Shown one piece after another: positions 12,131-23,181 of a stretch of DNA of 64,000 nt. The stretch is from Erigeron canadensis. Lineage: Eukaryota > Streptophyta > Magnoliopsida > Asterales > Asteraceae. Under the pieces are notes generated by a model. The model worked only from the letters and a program-made list of their open reading frames with translations, did not search any database and was not told where the DNA came from. The stretch spans positions 16,370,501 to 16,434,500 of the forward strand of contig NC_057761.1 in NCBI RefSeq assembly GCF_010389155.1, given 5' to 3'. The position numbers and the translations under genes are program-made. How positions within the stretch are numbered: the first letter of the stretch is position 1; every line of letters starts with the position of its first letter.

Positions 12131-12813
12131 AAGCATCTCAGTGTAAAGTACTTACAACACTTTACACCGATTACAAGGAAGCCTTTTTACTTTATCTCTC
12201 TTTTTTTCCAGTCATTTCCATAATACCTGGAAAAGTGATAGATTGAATAAAAGGTTGGGAATAAAGTGTAAATGTCACATCAATGACTTTCACACTTACC
12301 CTTAACATACACTTTAAGAAATCAATTTGAATTCCTTAAAATGAATCCCAACAATGTATTGTACGGACAAGTCCACATCAGCTTGGACTTTGTCTATAAA
12401 TACAAGGCTTCTCACAAATTGCAAGTTGTTGGAACTTTTGACATTGCAACTTGTGAGATATACTCTAAGTAATTCTTACGAGTATTTCCAAGTTATTTAG
12501 ATCACTTGTATTTCAAGGTTGTTTAGATATTTTCACCTTTGTGATTATCTTTGTTCCGCAACAACCTTTGTATTTGTTTATATCAATAAATCAAATATAT
12601 TAAAAAGTACATCGTGTCTCAATGTCGCATACTTGATTATATATGTATTACTTACATAGTTTCAACCCTTAGTTTCTTGCAATTACTTTCACTTACTTGT
12701 TCATATCCATTATCTGGATCGTATTCTGAAATAGTCACTTCTCTAGATCAGAATTACTTGCCAGACGGATTTACTTGATATACTTGACTTACATCTTGTT
12801 GTAGGGACTCACA
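12131..12813 (+). repeat. Copia LTR fragment (X/X2 family)
   Basis: Clearly homologous to the LTRs at 24310 and 45498, but its first roughly 200 bp (including TGTTAGG) are missing. It contains the conserved hairpin (12138-12170), a TATA box at 12395-12402 and the LTR end GGGACTCACA at about 12813. It joins a plus-strand ORF2 on the left to a minus-strand protease on the right, so both edges are rearrangement junctions, not a clean insertion. Confidence 0.85.
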
Positions 12814-12987
12814 AACTCTTCCAACCCCGTAAATATTTCCGCCTTTGGAATCAACAAAACAGACATAAGACCCTTTAACAGGAGTAAACTCTGTTAATAG
12901 ACCCTTGTCTTCCATAATGTGCCTGGAGCTTCCACTATTGACAAACCATAAACTTGCGGTCTTCCTTAGCAGCTCCTGCACATTCAT
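12814..12987 (-). pseudogene. Copia protease fragment (element H)
   Basis: Reads LWFVNSGSSRHIMEDKGLL on the minus strand and then GSYVCFVDSKGGNIYG. The family active site is D-S-G; here the catalytic Asp is Asn (N-S-G), which should abolish proteolysis. The frame ends at the junction with the LTR fragment at 12813/12814. The protease normally cuts the gag-pol polyprotein. Confidence 0.8.
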
Positions 12988-13153
12988 AAATAGATTAGTT
13001 TCTCAAAGGACCCTTAGCCTTATTGGGTTTGGGTTTATCATTTTCTTCGTCAAAAACCATATCAGCCCAGTATCCACCAGTAGGTACCCAAGCCTTAGCT
13101 AGTTTAGCAACCGAGATATCAACAGGCCTTCTGCTGGGTGAAATCCATGAACC

Positions 13154-13990
13154 TCATCGAGTACTAGGCCTTTGACTGCGGGAATCACTAGGCCTCCTTT
13201 CAGTAGGTATCCTTTGGTTATAACCCTTAGAGTTCCGTTGAACTCTTGACATTCTCTCAGGAGACGATGAAGACAGTCTCCTAGGACTATGTCGCTGAAA
13301 ACGATCTACTGGGTTAGATTGCACATTAGAGATAATCCTGTCATAATAAGTATCATTCGAATTCATTCTTTGTGGAGAACTTGATCTCCAATTACTTGAT
13401 TGACTCGAATGGCTAGAACCTTCCTTAAAAGAAACACTTCTAGACTTATTACTATCACTCCTGTTGTTTTTCTCAAATTCTCTAAATCTCACATAATTCT
13501 TAGCAGCTAGTGTGTCAGGATTTCTCTCAGCATATTCCTTATAGTATTTGTTCTTATAGTCTTTCATGGATATGCTGTGCAAAGATCCACTGTGTTTATT
13601 AGAGTCCATGCTACCCTTAGATTTTTCAGGTGGCATCCTAGATTTGTTCTTCTTATAAGGACAACAACTTGACACGTGACCTACCTCACGACATTTAAAA
13701 CATGACCTTTTAAAAGCCTTCTTTGATAAATCACCATGAACCATCTCAGGCACAAGGACACCATGACCTCTTAGCTCATCAATATACTCAAGAGTTGCAT
13801 AAGCCTCTTCCCAAGTATTATGAGCCTGAATAGGAGGTACATATCGTTTTACAGCTTGAGGTTTTAGATCAATGGATAACATTTCCTTAATTTTTTGTTC
13901 AACAAATTGTTCAAGTGTTTCAGATTGTACACTTGAACCTTCTGCATCAATTGTAGAAGCTTGAACAAAACCCTTTTTGAAAATTTTATC
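13154..13990 (-). pseudogene. Copia gag with zinc knuckle (element H)
   Basis: Largest open stretch (13882 to 13154). It contains an intact CCHC knuckle (CFKCREVGHVSSCC, about 13670-13711) followed by a Ser/Arg-rich tail (RSVSFKEGSSHSSQ, RRPSDSRSQRPSTR). The segment before the knuckle (THE pattern WEEAYATLEYIDELRGHGV) aligns with ARTMEEAIQTLDTINEMKEYG of element B. Upstream sequence to about 13990 continues the gag in the same or a neighbouring frame. Between 12987 and 13154 the frame to protease is broken. Confidence 0.85.
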
Positions 13991-14028
13991 CTTAAGATCC
14001 TTACAAGGTTTTGGCTAGTTGTCAGATT

Positions 14029-14615
14029 TTAGTGGTTCATGAATACTCCAGATTTGATCAATGTTCTTAGGATATTATACACTTTGTCATTACCTTTCAG
14101 AGTATAATAGACAATTGTTTCAAATTCAACTCCTTTTTCAACATCTTTTAATTTGTTATCCATTGTCCGTTTGGCTTCACTTGGGTCTGAGTGAGCCTTA
14201 GCCTCACTAGTCTTGTTCTCAAATTCCTCTGACTTATATGTCTCAGGAATAGGAACATTACTAGATTTAGTCTCTCCAGGGGTTGTCTTGGGCACACTTT
14301 CGGGATGAGTTTTGTTTGGTTTTTCCACGGTTAACTTCCGAAAACTATCATAATTGTGACTAAAAGGTGGCGGTACAACATTATATTTCTAGACAAAACT
14401 AGGTTGTTTACCTTTAGACTTAGCATCTCTAAGGTGACCCATCATAGTTCCAATGTCTCTCATTTTGTTAAGTTTGCCACTTAGTTCAACAGTTTGTACC
14501 CTAGAATCTGCTAATTCGTTATCTTTATTAGCATTTTCTTTGACTACCCTTTCATAATCTTCATCTAGCATTTGTTTTCTGTCTAGTAACTGTGCATATT
14601 CTACTCTAACATTGC
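14029..14615 (-). pseudogene. Copia gag middle region (element H)
   Basis: Two open segments (14328-14029 and 14571-14389). The block VEFETIVYYTLKGNDKVY matches the first readable block of the element B gag. The region is charged and probably coiled-coil (YERVVKENANKDNELADS). It is cut at 14616 by a TIR element; gag resumes at 15300. Confidence 0.75.
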
Positions 14616-15049
14616 ATTCTTGAGGTTATTTTTTTGAAGGAAAGGAAATGAAAAGATAAGGAATTTTACCTTTTTGCATTCTTGAGATTTTTTCCTAATG
14701 GAAAAGAAAGTGTAGGGAAAGAAAAGTTAGGGCTTTTTCATCCAAAAAATTTCTGGCCTGATTTGGATGGAAAAACTTTTATGATTGTCTTCTCACCCTT
14801 TGAACCAACAATTTCTCCATATTATTCACTCCTCACTTTGGACTCCTTCGATCTGCGATCATCAGGTATGATTTTTTCTTGATCTTGCCATCGTGATATT
14901 ATTCAATACTAATGAATGAAGTCAGTGATATTGCCTTCCTGAAAGCAAACTTTTTGTTGTGGTGATGGTGATGATGATGATGATTCCATTTTATTAATTT
15001 TTAATTTATTATAATTAGTATTGAATAATAGGAAAGAAAGAAAGAAACC

Positions 15050-15130
<81 letters not shown>

Positions 15131-15299
15131 CCAGTCGGTGGTGGTGTGTGGATGGTTCTAAACACTTTGTACCAAAATTATATAATTTTCTTTTGGTTTT
15201 CTTTTGAACTCAAGAATGCCTTTTTCTTATATAATTTTCTATCCTTTCTTCCCCTATCCAATCTTCCCCTTTCTTTTCTTTTAATAAAAACTCAAGAAT
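14616..15299. mobile_element. TIR element (MITE-like) with ATG microsatellite
   Basis: 684 bp inside the gag of element H. The ends are inverted: ATTCTTGAG at 14616 and CTCAAGAAT at 15291-15299, followed inward by T-rich and A-rich stretches. ATTCTTGAG-like sequence also recurs internally near 14686 and 15207. It has no transposase. I could not find a convincing target-site duplication, so the superfamily is open. Confidence 0.5.
15050..15129. repeat. (ATG)26 microsatellite
   Basis: 26 uninterrupted ATG/GAT units (78 bp). The run of Met codons it spells is an artefact, not a protein. A shorter GATGATG run lies at about 14961-14982. Likely length-polymorphic. Confidence 0.95.
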
Positions 15300-15842
15300 A
15301 GAGTGTAAGGGACTCATTCAGATTTTATCCGATTAAGATATTCTTTAGCATGACCTTTAAATACCATTATATCTGTTGCTAACTTAGTCCTGTCACTAGT
15401 AGCATCATTTAAGTGGGTCTTAGCTAGTTTAGTCTCATTTTTAAGAACAGTTATTTCGCTAGACAAATCCTGTGCTATGCCTATATATGGAGACAAAAGC
15501 ATGTAGAGAAAAACTTAATTGTTGCTCTGGTGCTTCAAGATCGGCAACAAACTTAACGAGCTCTTCTGTACTCAGATTTTCAGGTATCTCAATCTTTACA
15601 TCTTTGTCTTTCTTTTCGGATTACACAATAGTTTCAGCTTCAGTGGAAGCTTTTTTAATCTCAGCTCTTACTGGTTCTGATAGTCCAAGTTCGTCTTCTA
15701 CCTTCTGATGAAAACTATCATTATCATTTGTACTGGCATACAATGTCCAGTCGAATGAATTATCAACAAGATCATTCATTCCTCCATCAAAGTCTTGAAT
15801 TTCTGCCATAAATGCATGATTCTGATCATCGGTACTAGTTGA
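15300..15842 (-). pseudogene. Copia gag N-terminal region (element H)
   Basis: Minus-strand segments 15502-15314 and about 15842-15621. The latter reads QNHAFMAEIQDFDGGMNDL and continues in frame across the solo LTR into 21171-21189. The part beginning MSFCGTSYFRLSRD belongs to the inserted LTR and is not gag. A stop near 15620 and a frame change near 15505 break it. Confidence 0.65.
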
Positions 15843-16161
15843 TGTAACGTCCCGACTAAGGCGGAAGTACGAAGTGCCACAGAATGACATGGTACAAAAG
15901 ATTTAAAGATAAAACGTTAACATAAAGTTTCAAATGCCATTCAAATTCAAAAGATAATAAGTTCGAGTTGACGTTTAAATATCATTACATAACCAAAGTC
16001 GAAATCAAAAGATTAATTTGTTTGCATTATAAGTCCTTCAAGCAACAAGCAAATACAATCCATGAAGCGGTCTGGGCTAATTTACTGCTCTAGACCTGAA
16101 AAGCATGAAGGAAAAAGGGTCAACTATGAGAGTTGAGTGAGTTCATAGGTTTATACTACAT

Positions 16162-17698
16162 TTTTTTTGGGTAAAAGGGAAACACCCCGTTGACTTTGTA
16201 TTAATACCCAAAAAGCATTACAAAACAAGTAGTGTGACAGAATTAGCACACTAGTTCGTATACAGGACAGACACTATATATGTAAACCAAATGGAAACAA
16301 AACAGACAAATCATAGCCAAAGACGCCTAGACAACCTATACGCTAATAGCATACAAGCTAGACATACAAGAGAAAATAAATAACATCAGCATCCAATATT
16401 ATAAACTTGATCACCAACAATTCCCCAAGCAGCAAGTGCCCGTTGCACTCGAGTAGATTTTTTGAACTTTAATAACATGAGCCTCGAACAAACAGTAGAG
16501 AGAATTAATTCTGAGAGTACATCTGGTGGTCGAGTTTGATGCTTGAACATCCTCATATTCCTTTCTTGCTAAATGAAATAAGCCACCGCAGCTACCAGGA
16601 GTTTACCAATCACACTTATGGCTGACCTTGATTTCGCTCTCGGAATAAGGTACGTCATGATAGATTCCCAAACTGGTGGAACATTCTGCATATTTGCATA
16701 CCCACGTACTGCAGACCAGACCTGTGAAGAAAAAGAGCATTCAAAGAACAGGTGTTTATGTGAGTCATAATCAGCAACACAAAGTGAACAACACATCACA
16801 TTCACGGTCACTTGTCTTGAGTCAGGAGTTTATGTCGCATAATAAGCCATAGATTCGTGGCGTGTCTAGGAATATTCTGTGAAAACCAAACGACTCCTGC
16901 CCAAGTGACCGTTTGCTCCCTACTACGAATAGTATTCCACACCGCAGTGGTGGAGAAAGGCTGCTCAACTTTATTTCCATCACGCCAAACCAGTTCATCA
17001 CATTTCATAGGATTAAGTTGTATATTAGGGATTGAAGAAAGCACCTGGTGTTTATTGTACCAAAGAGAAGGCAAATAACCAGCTCCCATTAGACATAACA
17101 TCAGCAACTTTCAATTCCAAATGAAACCCTCCCCTCTTGATATCCCTCGGCATTAAAAAGTCACCAAGTGGACCCAAATCGCACCATGAGTCAAACCATG
17201 CCGATGTAGTCTGCCCATTTCCAACTTTCGACCAGAAATACTTTCTTATGAGGGGCCTTATACGTAACAACTTCCTCCAACCCCAACTACACACAGATTT
17301 GATTGGGACTTCCCAAAAAGAACGTCCTTTCAGTTTATGATCATGAATCCAAGTAACCCACAAGGATTCTCTTTTCGTAAGAATACTCCAGATGTGAGTC
17401 ACCATAAGAGCCTTGTTCATGTCAGAAATACATCGAATACTTAGACCACCCTCGAACTTAGGAACACAAATGTCTTTCCATACCACTTTTGCTTTGACAT
17501 GCACCATAGGACCTTGACACCATAGGATACCACGCATAGTCTTTTCAAGATCATTTACAATTCGAGTCGGAAGAATAAAAACTGAAGCCCAATAGATATG
17601 CATCGAGGAGAGTACTGATCGAATAAGTTGTAGTCTCCCCACAAACGATAGTGACTTATTTCTCCAATCCATTATCCTTTTCTCCATTTTTTCCACTA
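16162..17698 (-). mobile_element. LINE insertion 1, 5'-truncated, with 15-bp TSD
   Basis: L1-type non-LTR retrotransposon inside the solo LTR. The 15-bp target AGGTTTATACTACAT flanks it exactly at 16147-16161 and 17699-17713. A short poly-A tail (plus-strand T-run to 16168) marks the 3' end on the left, so the element is on the minus strand. It is truncated at the RT region. The homologous LTR at about 49270-49310 lacks the insertion and serves as an empty site. Confidence 0.92.
16440..17696 (-). pseudogene. LINE RT C-terminus and zinc-binding domain (LINE 1)
   Basis: From the 5' side: RT thumb/connector (RNKSLSFVGRLQLIRSVLSS, FILPTRIVNDLEKTMRGILW, KVVWKDICVPKFEGGLSIR), then the plant LINE zinc-binding reverse-transcriptase domain (WFSQNIPRHATNLWLIMRHK, CCSLCVADYDSHKHLFFEC) and the tail. 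Near 16808 about 35 bp are missing relative to LINE 2, shifting the frame. A stop lies near 16570. The RT catalytic part and endonuclease were never copied here, as expected for 5'-truncated insertion. Confidence 0.85.
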
Positions 17699-20524
17699 AG
17701 GTTTATACTACATATACGTACAACCACTTTAATTTATGAGTTTAATCAAAAGTTTCCAAGTATGTCCATCATAATATGTATACCCAAACCGTATGCTCAA
17801 TAACCATAATAACAATCCATAATATGTCCCACATCATTTATTTAAGACTTTCATATTTAACATTTCTGATGAGTTTAACTTGAGCCACTACTAAGACCCT
17901 TTCACGTCCAAAACAACATAATATCCCATTGTAATAACAATAATAGCACATGTTGTCAATCAGGTGCATTAACCATAATTGGGTCATGCCATGGAGACGA
18001 CCATTAAAATATAAAGTAGTCTAGAGCACCCCTAGGTCGACAGCCATTGAGGGCGGCCACAGAGGCAGCCAATCGACCTGTCACCATCTTCGTGAGTGAG
18101 GGGACGAATCCTAGTTGCGCAACCCTCTAACTACAGGCCTCAATGAGTTAATAGTAGTGTACAGGAGACTACCGTTTGACAGTACTCAAGCTCATCATAT
18201 AACATATATCACATTGAACATACAACATAATCTCCCATATCATAAACATTCTTTCAAGAATCATTTCATATATAGAAAGCAATTTTATTTATCATGCTTT
18301 TCACCCTGAAAGTAAAACACATAAAAGAGTTTGAAAGGGGGCTATGACTCACTTGTTTCGAGAGTTAAAGAGGGCTGATCAAATTTGTGAACTTCGCCTA
18401 GTGGTGTCGCCCCTCAAGCAAGCCTAAACCATGGTATTTGAATATACACAACATAAGTGTGTGTTGCATGAACTAGTAAGCTAGATCATGAGATGTACGC
18501 TAGTAGACTTGCCCATCTTTGGTTGTTATATAATTATGGAATCCAAGTGCATTATATCGTTCACATAATTTGGTTGGAAGATATTTGGTGGTGAAAGTTA
18601 TTTCCCATTATACGATTTTGTACATTTATTGGAATTTCGGTAGTTTGGCTTTGTTTTATATATAATTTCCTTTGCATACTTTGTTTAATAATCATATTTG
18701 ACATTTGTGATCTTATAATATAAATGTGAATATATAATTCTGATTTTTATTCATTTATTTAATTTAATATTATTTAATTAATTATTTATTTATTTTATTG
18801 ATTTATTAATTAAATAATTCCTTATAATTATTTTTAAGTCCTTAAATTATATTTAAAATTCATGGATAATTATACATGGATTATTAACTGATTTTTTATG
18901 CTTTTTGATTTATAACATTATGATCTATACATTTATTTATGCATTATTTCTATTTATTTAATAATAGTGATTAATTAGTGATTTTTACTTAATAAATTAC
19001 CTTTAAATTGTATAAAACTTGATTCTTCACTTGTAACTATTTTTCTCCAGTACGTTTTAGTTACTTTCACCATTAGTTATGAAAATTTGATCTAGTTTAT
19101 GATTTATATGATTTTTTAATTAATTTATTTATCCTTTAATTACCATTTTAATCCATTAAATCATAAAAATACTTAGAAATTACCACACAACCTTTTGTCC
19201 AAAAATTCCAGGCCTTTCTAGGCAACTTTTAACAAAGAAATTTCATATCAACTTAACTTCTCTTGTGCGTTGCTTGTTTGAGGACTTTTTGATCAAAAAT
19301 CGTTTACCGAAATCACGTTTTAAGCCTCATTTCTCAAGCAATTTAAGTACTTCAAAATGGGTTTTCATCCTTATTTCAATATTTACAGTAAGTTTATCAT
19401 ATTTTGGTGATTCAAGTCGTGATAGTGGTGGTAGTGTGATATGTGCAATTTTGTGCTTTCGGTTAGTGATAAATTTACCCGAAAAGGTGATTTTTGAGCT
19501 TGTTATTGCCATAAATCTCATGACTTGAGTTTTATACATATGGAACCACTTATTTACAGTAAGTTCATGAAATTTTTATGGTCATTTGATCATAGTGCAT
19601 GTGTGTGCTCAAAATATATTTTTGCAAGTTTTCGGTTCATGATTTCTAGCTTATTTTAACATGTTTTGATCCATGCTTTATTTCCTTGATATTTTATCAA
19701 TTTTTCCAGAATATTAATATCAATACTAACCTATTTTTCAGTTATGACAAGTCCATATCCATCTCATAATCCAACAACAAATCCAACCTTCTTAAATCTA
19801 GCATTCATGCAATTATCTCAACTTTTTAACAATAAATCTTCATCCATTAATCCATCAACATAAAAACATATTCTTATGAAAATTTCCAGAAAATATGAGT
19901 ATAAAGATTACATAAAACATAATCATCTTTTCAAAGGAAAAATTACTTTAAAAGCTATATAATCTATATCTACACTTTTGGGTCTTAAAACTAGTTGAAT
20001 CCTTGAATCTTTCTTCATGGATTCAACATGCATGAGCATGGAAAGAAAGATCCTATCAACTTTGCCCTCATCAAGTGTATATTTGTAAGAAAACATAATG
20101 AAAACATGAACTTTTGATAAAACCTTTGAATATAAACAAGAACAAGATTAAATCTAATAAAAAGGATGAAGATATATACCCTCTTGAACACGTTTTTGAT
20201 GAAGAAAGTGATGCAGATTTTCGTGACCTTTTGTGCCTCTAATAACCCTTATTCAAACCTTATATTAACCCTTAAACCTTGCTTACAATAACCCTTTCTT
20301 TATCTAATCTAAACCCTTATTATTAATATAAGTTTAAGTTGATTTTTCTCCCCTTTTTCTCGCTTGAAGGTTGCCGAAATGAAGAAGAGAAAAAGGAAGG
20401 GAGAAAGAGTTTTTGAGAGAGAATAATAGTTGTGTGTGAAAAATGGTGTTTAGTGTGTGTTGGAGTGGTGAGTTCCAAGACTAATTGCATGTGAAATTTA
20501 AATTAGAAGTGTGTGTATGTGTGA

Positions 20525-20537
20525 GGGGGGGGGGGGG
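20525..20537. repeat. G13 homopolymer in the gypsy LTR
   Basis: Thirteen consecutive G. Length is uncertain in any assembly. Confidence 0.9.
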
Positions 20538-21189
20538 ACGGCCATCGGGTGAATGAAAGGGCTTCTTTACCCTTTTTTTTGTATAATTATTTAGTAAGTA
20601 TGTATGTGTATGTATATATTAGATGGGTATTTATTTTATAAGTGTAATATGTAGTTATTTGTTTATATAAGTTGATTAGTTAGTCTAGTGTACATATGTG
20701 TGTGTGTCGTGTATATATGTATGTATGTAACCATTTTTGTGTTTTTATTTTGTTACATGGCTCATTGGTTGCATTTTTGTATTTATAAAAGACTTGTATA
20801 TATATATATATACTTATTATTGTTTAAGCATTTTCATGTACTTAAGGAGTTACAAATATTTTTATGATGTTCATGGCATTTTCATGACCAAAAGTTATTT
20901 AGTTGGCTGAATGATTAAATTGTTGGACATTTATTAGAATTTTGACCGTTAGCTCAACTTGTGAGACTCACTTTATTATTTATAACTTGATTAATCATCA
21001 ATAAAAATTTTGTTCAATGACATTTTATTAAATTGAACTTAACACTAGCAATAGCTTTGGATTGCTAATTTAGGGGCATTATCTACTAGCTTCAAGTATA
21101 ACTATGGCTTGCGGGATCATAGGCAACCTAACTAGCACGTATATAATATTTAAAAGGTAGGGTTGTTACAGTTGAACCCCAATTATATG

Positions 21190-22140
21190 CACTACTACAC
21201 AAGTATAAATAGGACTCCCCAAATATAACCCACTTTTTTTTTAACTGGATCATATTAAGGCGTGTTGGAAAATCTAAAATAGGATTCCCCTAATAGAACC
21301 CGTTGTTCCTTTTCAACCGAGACATATTTGAGGCAACTTTTTTTTCCCTATGTAAACGACCAGGGCTTATCTTCATGGATATAGTAACCGGTTATCAGGA
21401 ATGAAAAGGACCCGGTGTTACAATAAAGCCGAATTCTATTGACACCCAGTTTCTCATCGCAACGCATAAATTTTTATTTTATTTATCATCTTTTTTAATT
21501 TATTTAACATTTTCTTGTGATAATTTGTACTTGCATAGCAGCTGAGTCCACTATTAAAAACATTTATCCTCTTTTCCTTACTTCCATCTATCTATAAACC
21601 AAAAAAGACTAAATTATAAATTTATATATACCCAACGATCTTCTTGATTTTAGCAGAGCCAATATCCATCCTCTTCAATGGTATGTTTCTATTCTATATT
21701 TCATAATTATTTCATTCATTTTGATCTTAAATCTGTATAGTATATATGTACTTAGGTCATATATCCTATTGTTTGTCATCTACTCTTAGTTGTCAGATGT
21801 ATATAATCTAGTAGTTAGGTTTGTTTGTAAGGGATGGAATGGTAACATGAATTGAATTGTAGATTATTAAGTTAAAAATGACTTGATGAAGAGTTATATC
21901 TTTTTCTATAAATTCAAGCCTATGCACCAGACTTTATTCTAAAGGGTTACCTCGGGTCCGGGCATTTGTTTGGCAGGTATTAAAAATGAAAATTAACACA
22001 CCTATAAAAGATTAGGAATAGCTTAACAGTAGTAGTCTTATTAATCTTGACTTCATAACATTTTATCACAAATCTTTCTTAAATGCAGATGGAACATATG
22101 CACTGGATGTACAAAAATTAAACAGCACACTCCTCAATAT
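21190..22140 (+). other. CACTA 5' sub-terminal and leader region
   Basis: Non-coding stretch between the terminus and the transposase. It contains the repeated sub-terminal motifs in the first 120 bp and a pyrimidine/AT-rich leader. No ORF or TATA box of clear strength was seen. Confidence 0.55.
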
Positions 22141-22299
22141 ATGTCGTCTTTGGAAGATTTTCTTAGATTTGCCAAAGATAATCGAGTGAATAAGGTCGAA
22201 AGTTATATTAGGTGTCCTTATGTAGATTGCAACAAGGACACCTAACAAAGTTATATGGAAAGTAGGATCGGAGGAGAAAGTTTTTGCCTGATCGATTGT

Positions 22300-23181
22300 T
22301 TGGGAGTGTGTTCGTAGTCGGGAAGCAAAAGTACCATGGGTGGATGTTATTTGGTTTTCTCATTGTATTCCTCGACATGCTTTTCACATGTGGCTCGTAG
22401 TGCAAGGTAAACTTCTTACTCAAGACAGAATTCTTACATGGAGTCCGTCGAGACGTAAGGATATGAACATGATATGTTGTCCTCTATGCAAGGCTAATTT
22501 TGATTCCCATCACCATCAGTTCTTTGAGTGTATGTATACTTCTCATATCTGGTCTTGTATTAGAGATATTGCTGGTATGCAGGTTATCCCACCTCATTTG
22601 GAGGCGATTTTGGATTGTCTCATTCCACGTGCTCATTCAAGGTCAGTCTCAAATGTAGTAGGGCGATTGATTGTTGTTGCTGCTACATACTACATATGGC
22701 AAGAACGTAACAGAAGACTTTTTGAGAACCATTCGCGCCCTCAAGACAGAATTCTTACATGGAGTCTGTCGAGACGTAAGGATATGAACATGATGTGTTG
22801 TCCTCTATGCAAGGCTGATTTTGATTCCCGTCACCATCAGTTCTTTGAGTGTATGTATACTTCTCATATCTGGTCTTGTATTAGAGATATTGCTGGTATG
22901 CAGGTTATCCCACCTCATTTGGAGGCGATTTTGGATTGGCTCATTCCACGTGCTCATTCAAGATCAGTCTCAAATGTAGTAGGGCTACATACTACATATG
23001 GCAAAAACGTAATAGAAGACTTTTTGAGAACCATTCGCGCCCTCCTGATGTAGTTCACGATATCATTATTTCAACGGTCCGATCAAGACTTATGCGGTTT
23101 AAATTCAAGAGATCTGCCGAAGTGGTGGCTAAATTGGCGTTATGGAATATCCTTGGAGAAAGCTTGTTTCAAGATGGCTAG
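22300..23181 (+). pseudogene. LINE zinc-binding RT C-terminus with internal duplication (LINE 2)
   Basis: Encodes the plant LINE zinc-binding domain (WFSHCIPRHAFHMWLVVQGK, CCPLCKANFDSHHHQFFEC). The segment from TQDRILTW through RRLFENHSRP is repeated in tandem, in frame, with a 321-bp (107-codon) period: copies begin at 22421 and 22742. The second copy has lost 19 bp near 22987, shifting the frame; the ending (VHDIIISTVRSRLM..GESLFQDG) is read in the restored frame to 23181. The duplicated zinc motif occurs at about 22474 and 22795. Confidence 0.87.
22421..23041 (+). repeat. Tandem duplication in LINE 2 (321-bp unit)
   Basis: 22421-22741 and 22742-23041 are nearly identical (only scattered single-base differences, such as CCGTCG/CTGTCG), apart from the 19-bp loss in the second copy. 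High identity points to a recent duplication. Confidence 0.93.

Larger units (their letters stand above)
15843..21170 (-). mobile_element. Gypsy-type solo LTR, about 3.8 kb, with 5-bp TSD
   Basis: Begins TGTAACGTCCC and ends GGGTTGTTACA, an inverted terminal match. It is flanked by GTTGA on both sides (15838-15842 and 21171-21175), the 5-bp duplication expected of retrotransposon integration. It is homologous, in reverse, to the LTR at 46437-49597, whose end is followed by a primer binding site. Removing the nested LINE and its duplicated target leaves about 3776 bp. With a TSD at both edges and no internal sequence this is a solo LTR left by LTR-LTR recombination. Long LTRs with TGTAAC ends suit plant Ty3/gypsy chromoviruses (family inference). 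It has no genes of its own; poly-G of 13 at 20525-20537. Confidence 0.88.
12814..21189 (-). mobile_element. Copia element H, gag-protease part, interrupted three times
   Basis: Minus-strand copia of the same lineage as B. Its own sequence is 12814-14615, 15300-15842 and 21176-21189; the rest is inserted DNA (a TIR element, a gypsy solo LTR with a LINE). The gag frame reads continuously across the solo LTR: residues encoded at 21171-21189 join in frame with those before 15842. At 21190 the gag is cut again by a CACTA transposon, so the gag start and 5' LTR lie beyond that insertion and are not in view. Confidence 0.75.

Noticed and set aside
15050..15301. Open frame beginning with a run of Met
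   Set aside because: It is the ATG microsatellite plus AT-rich DNA, with no protein-like content afterward.
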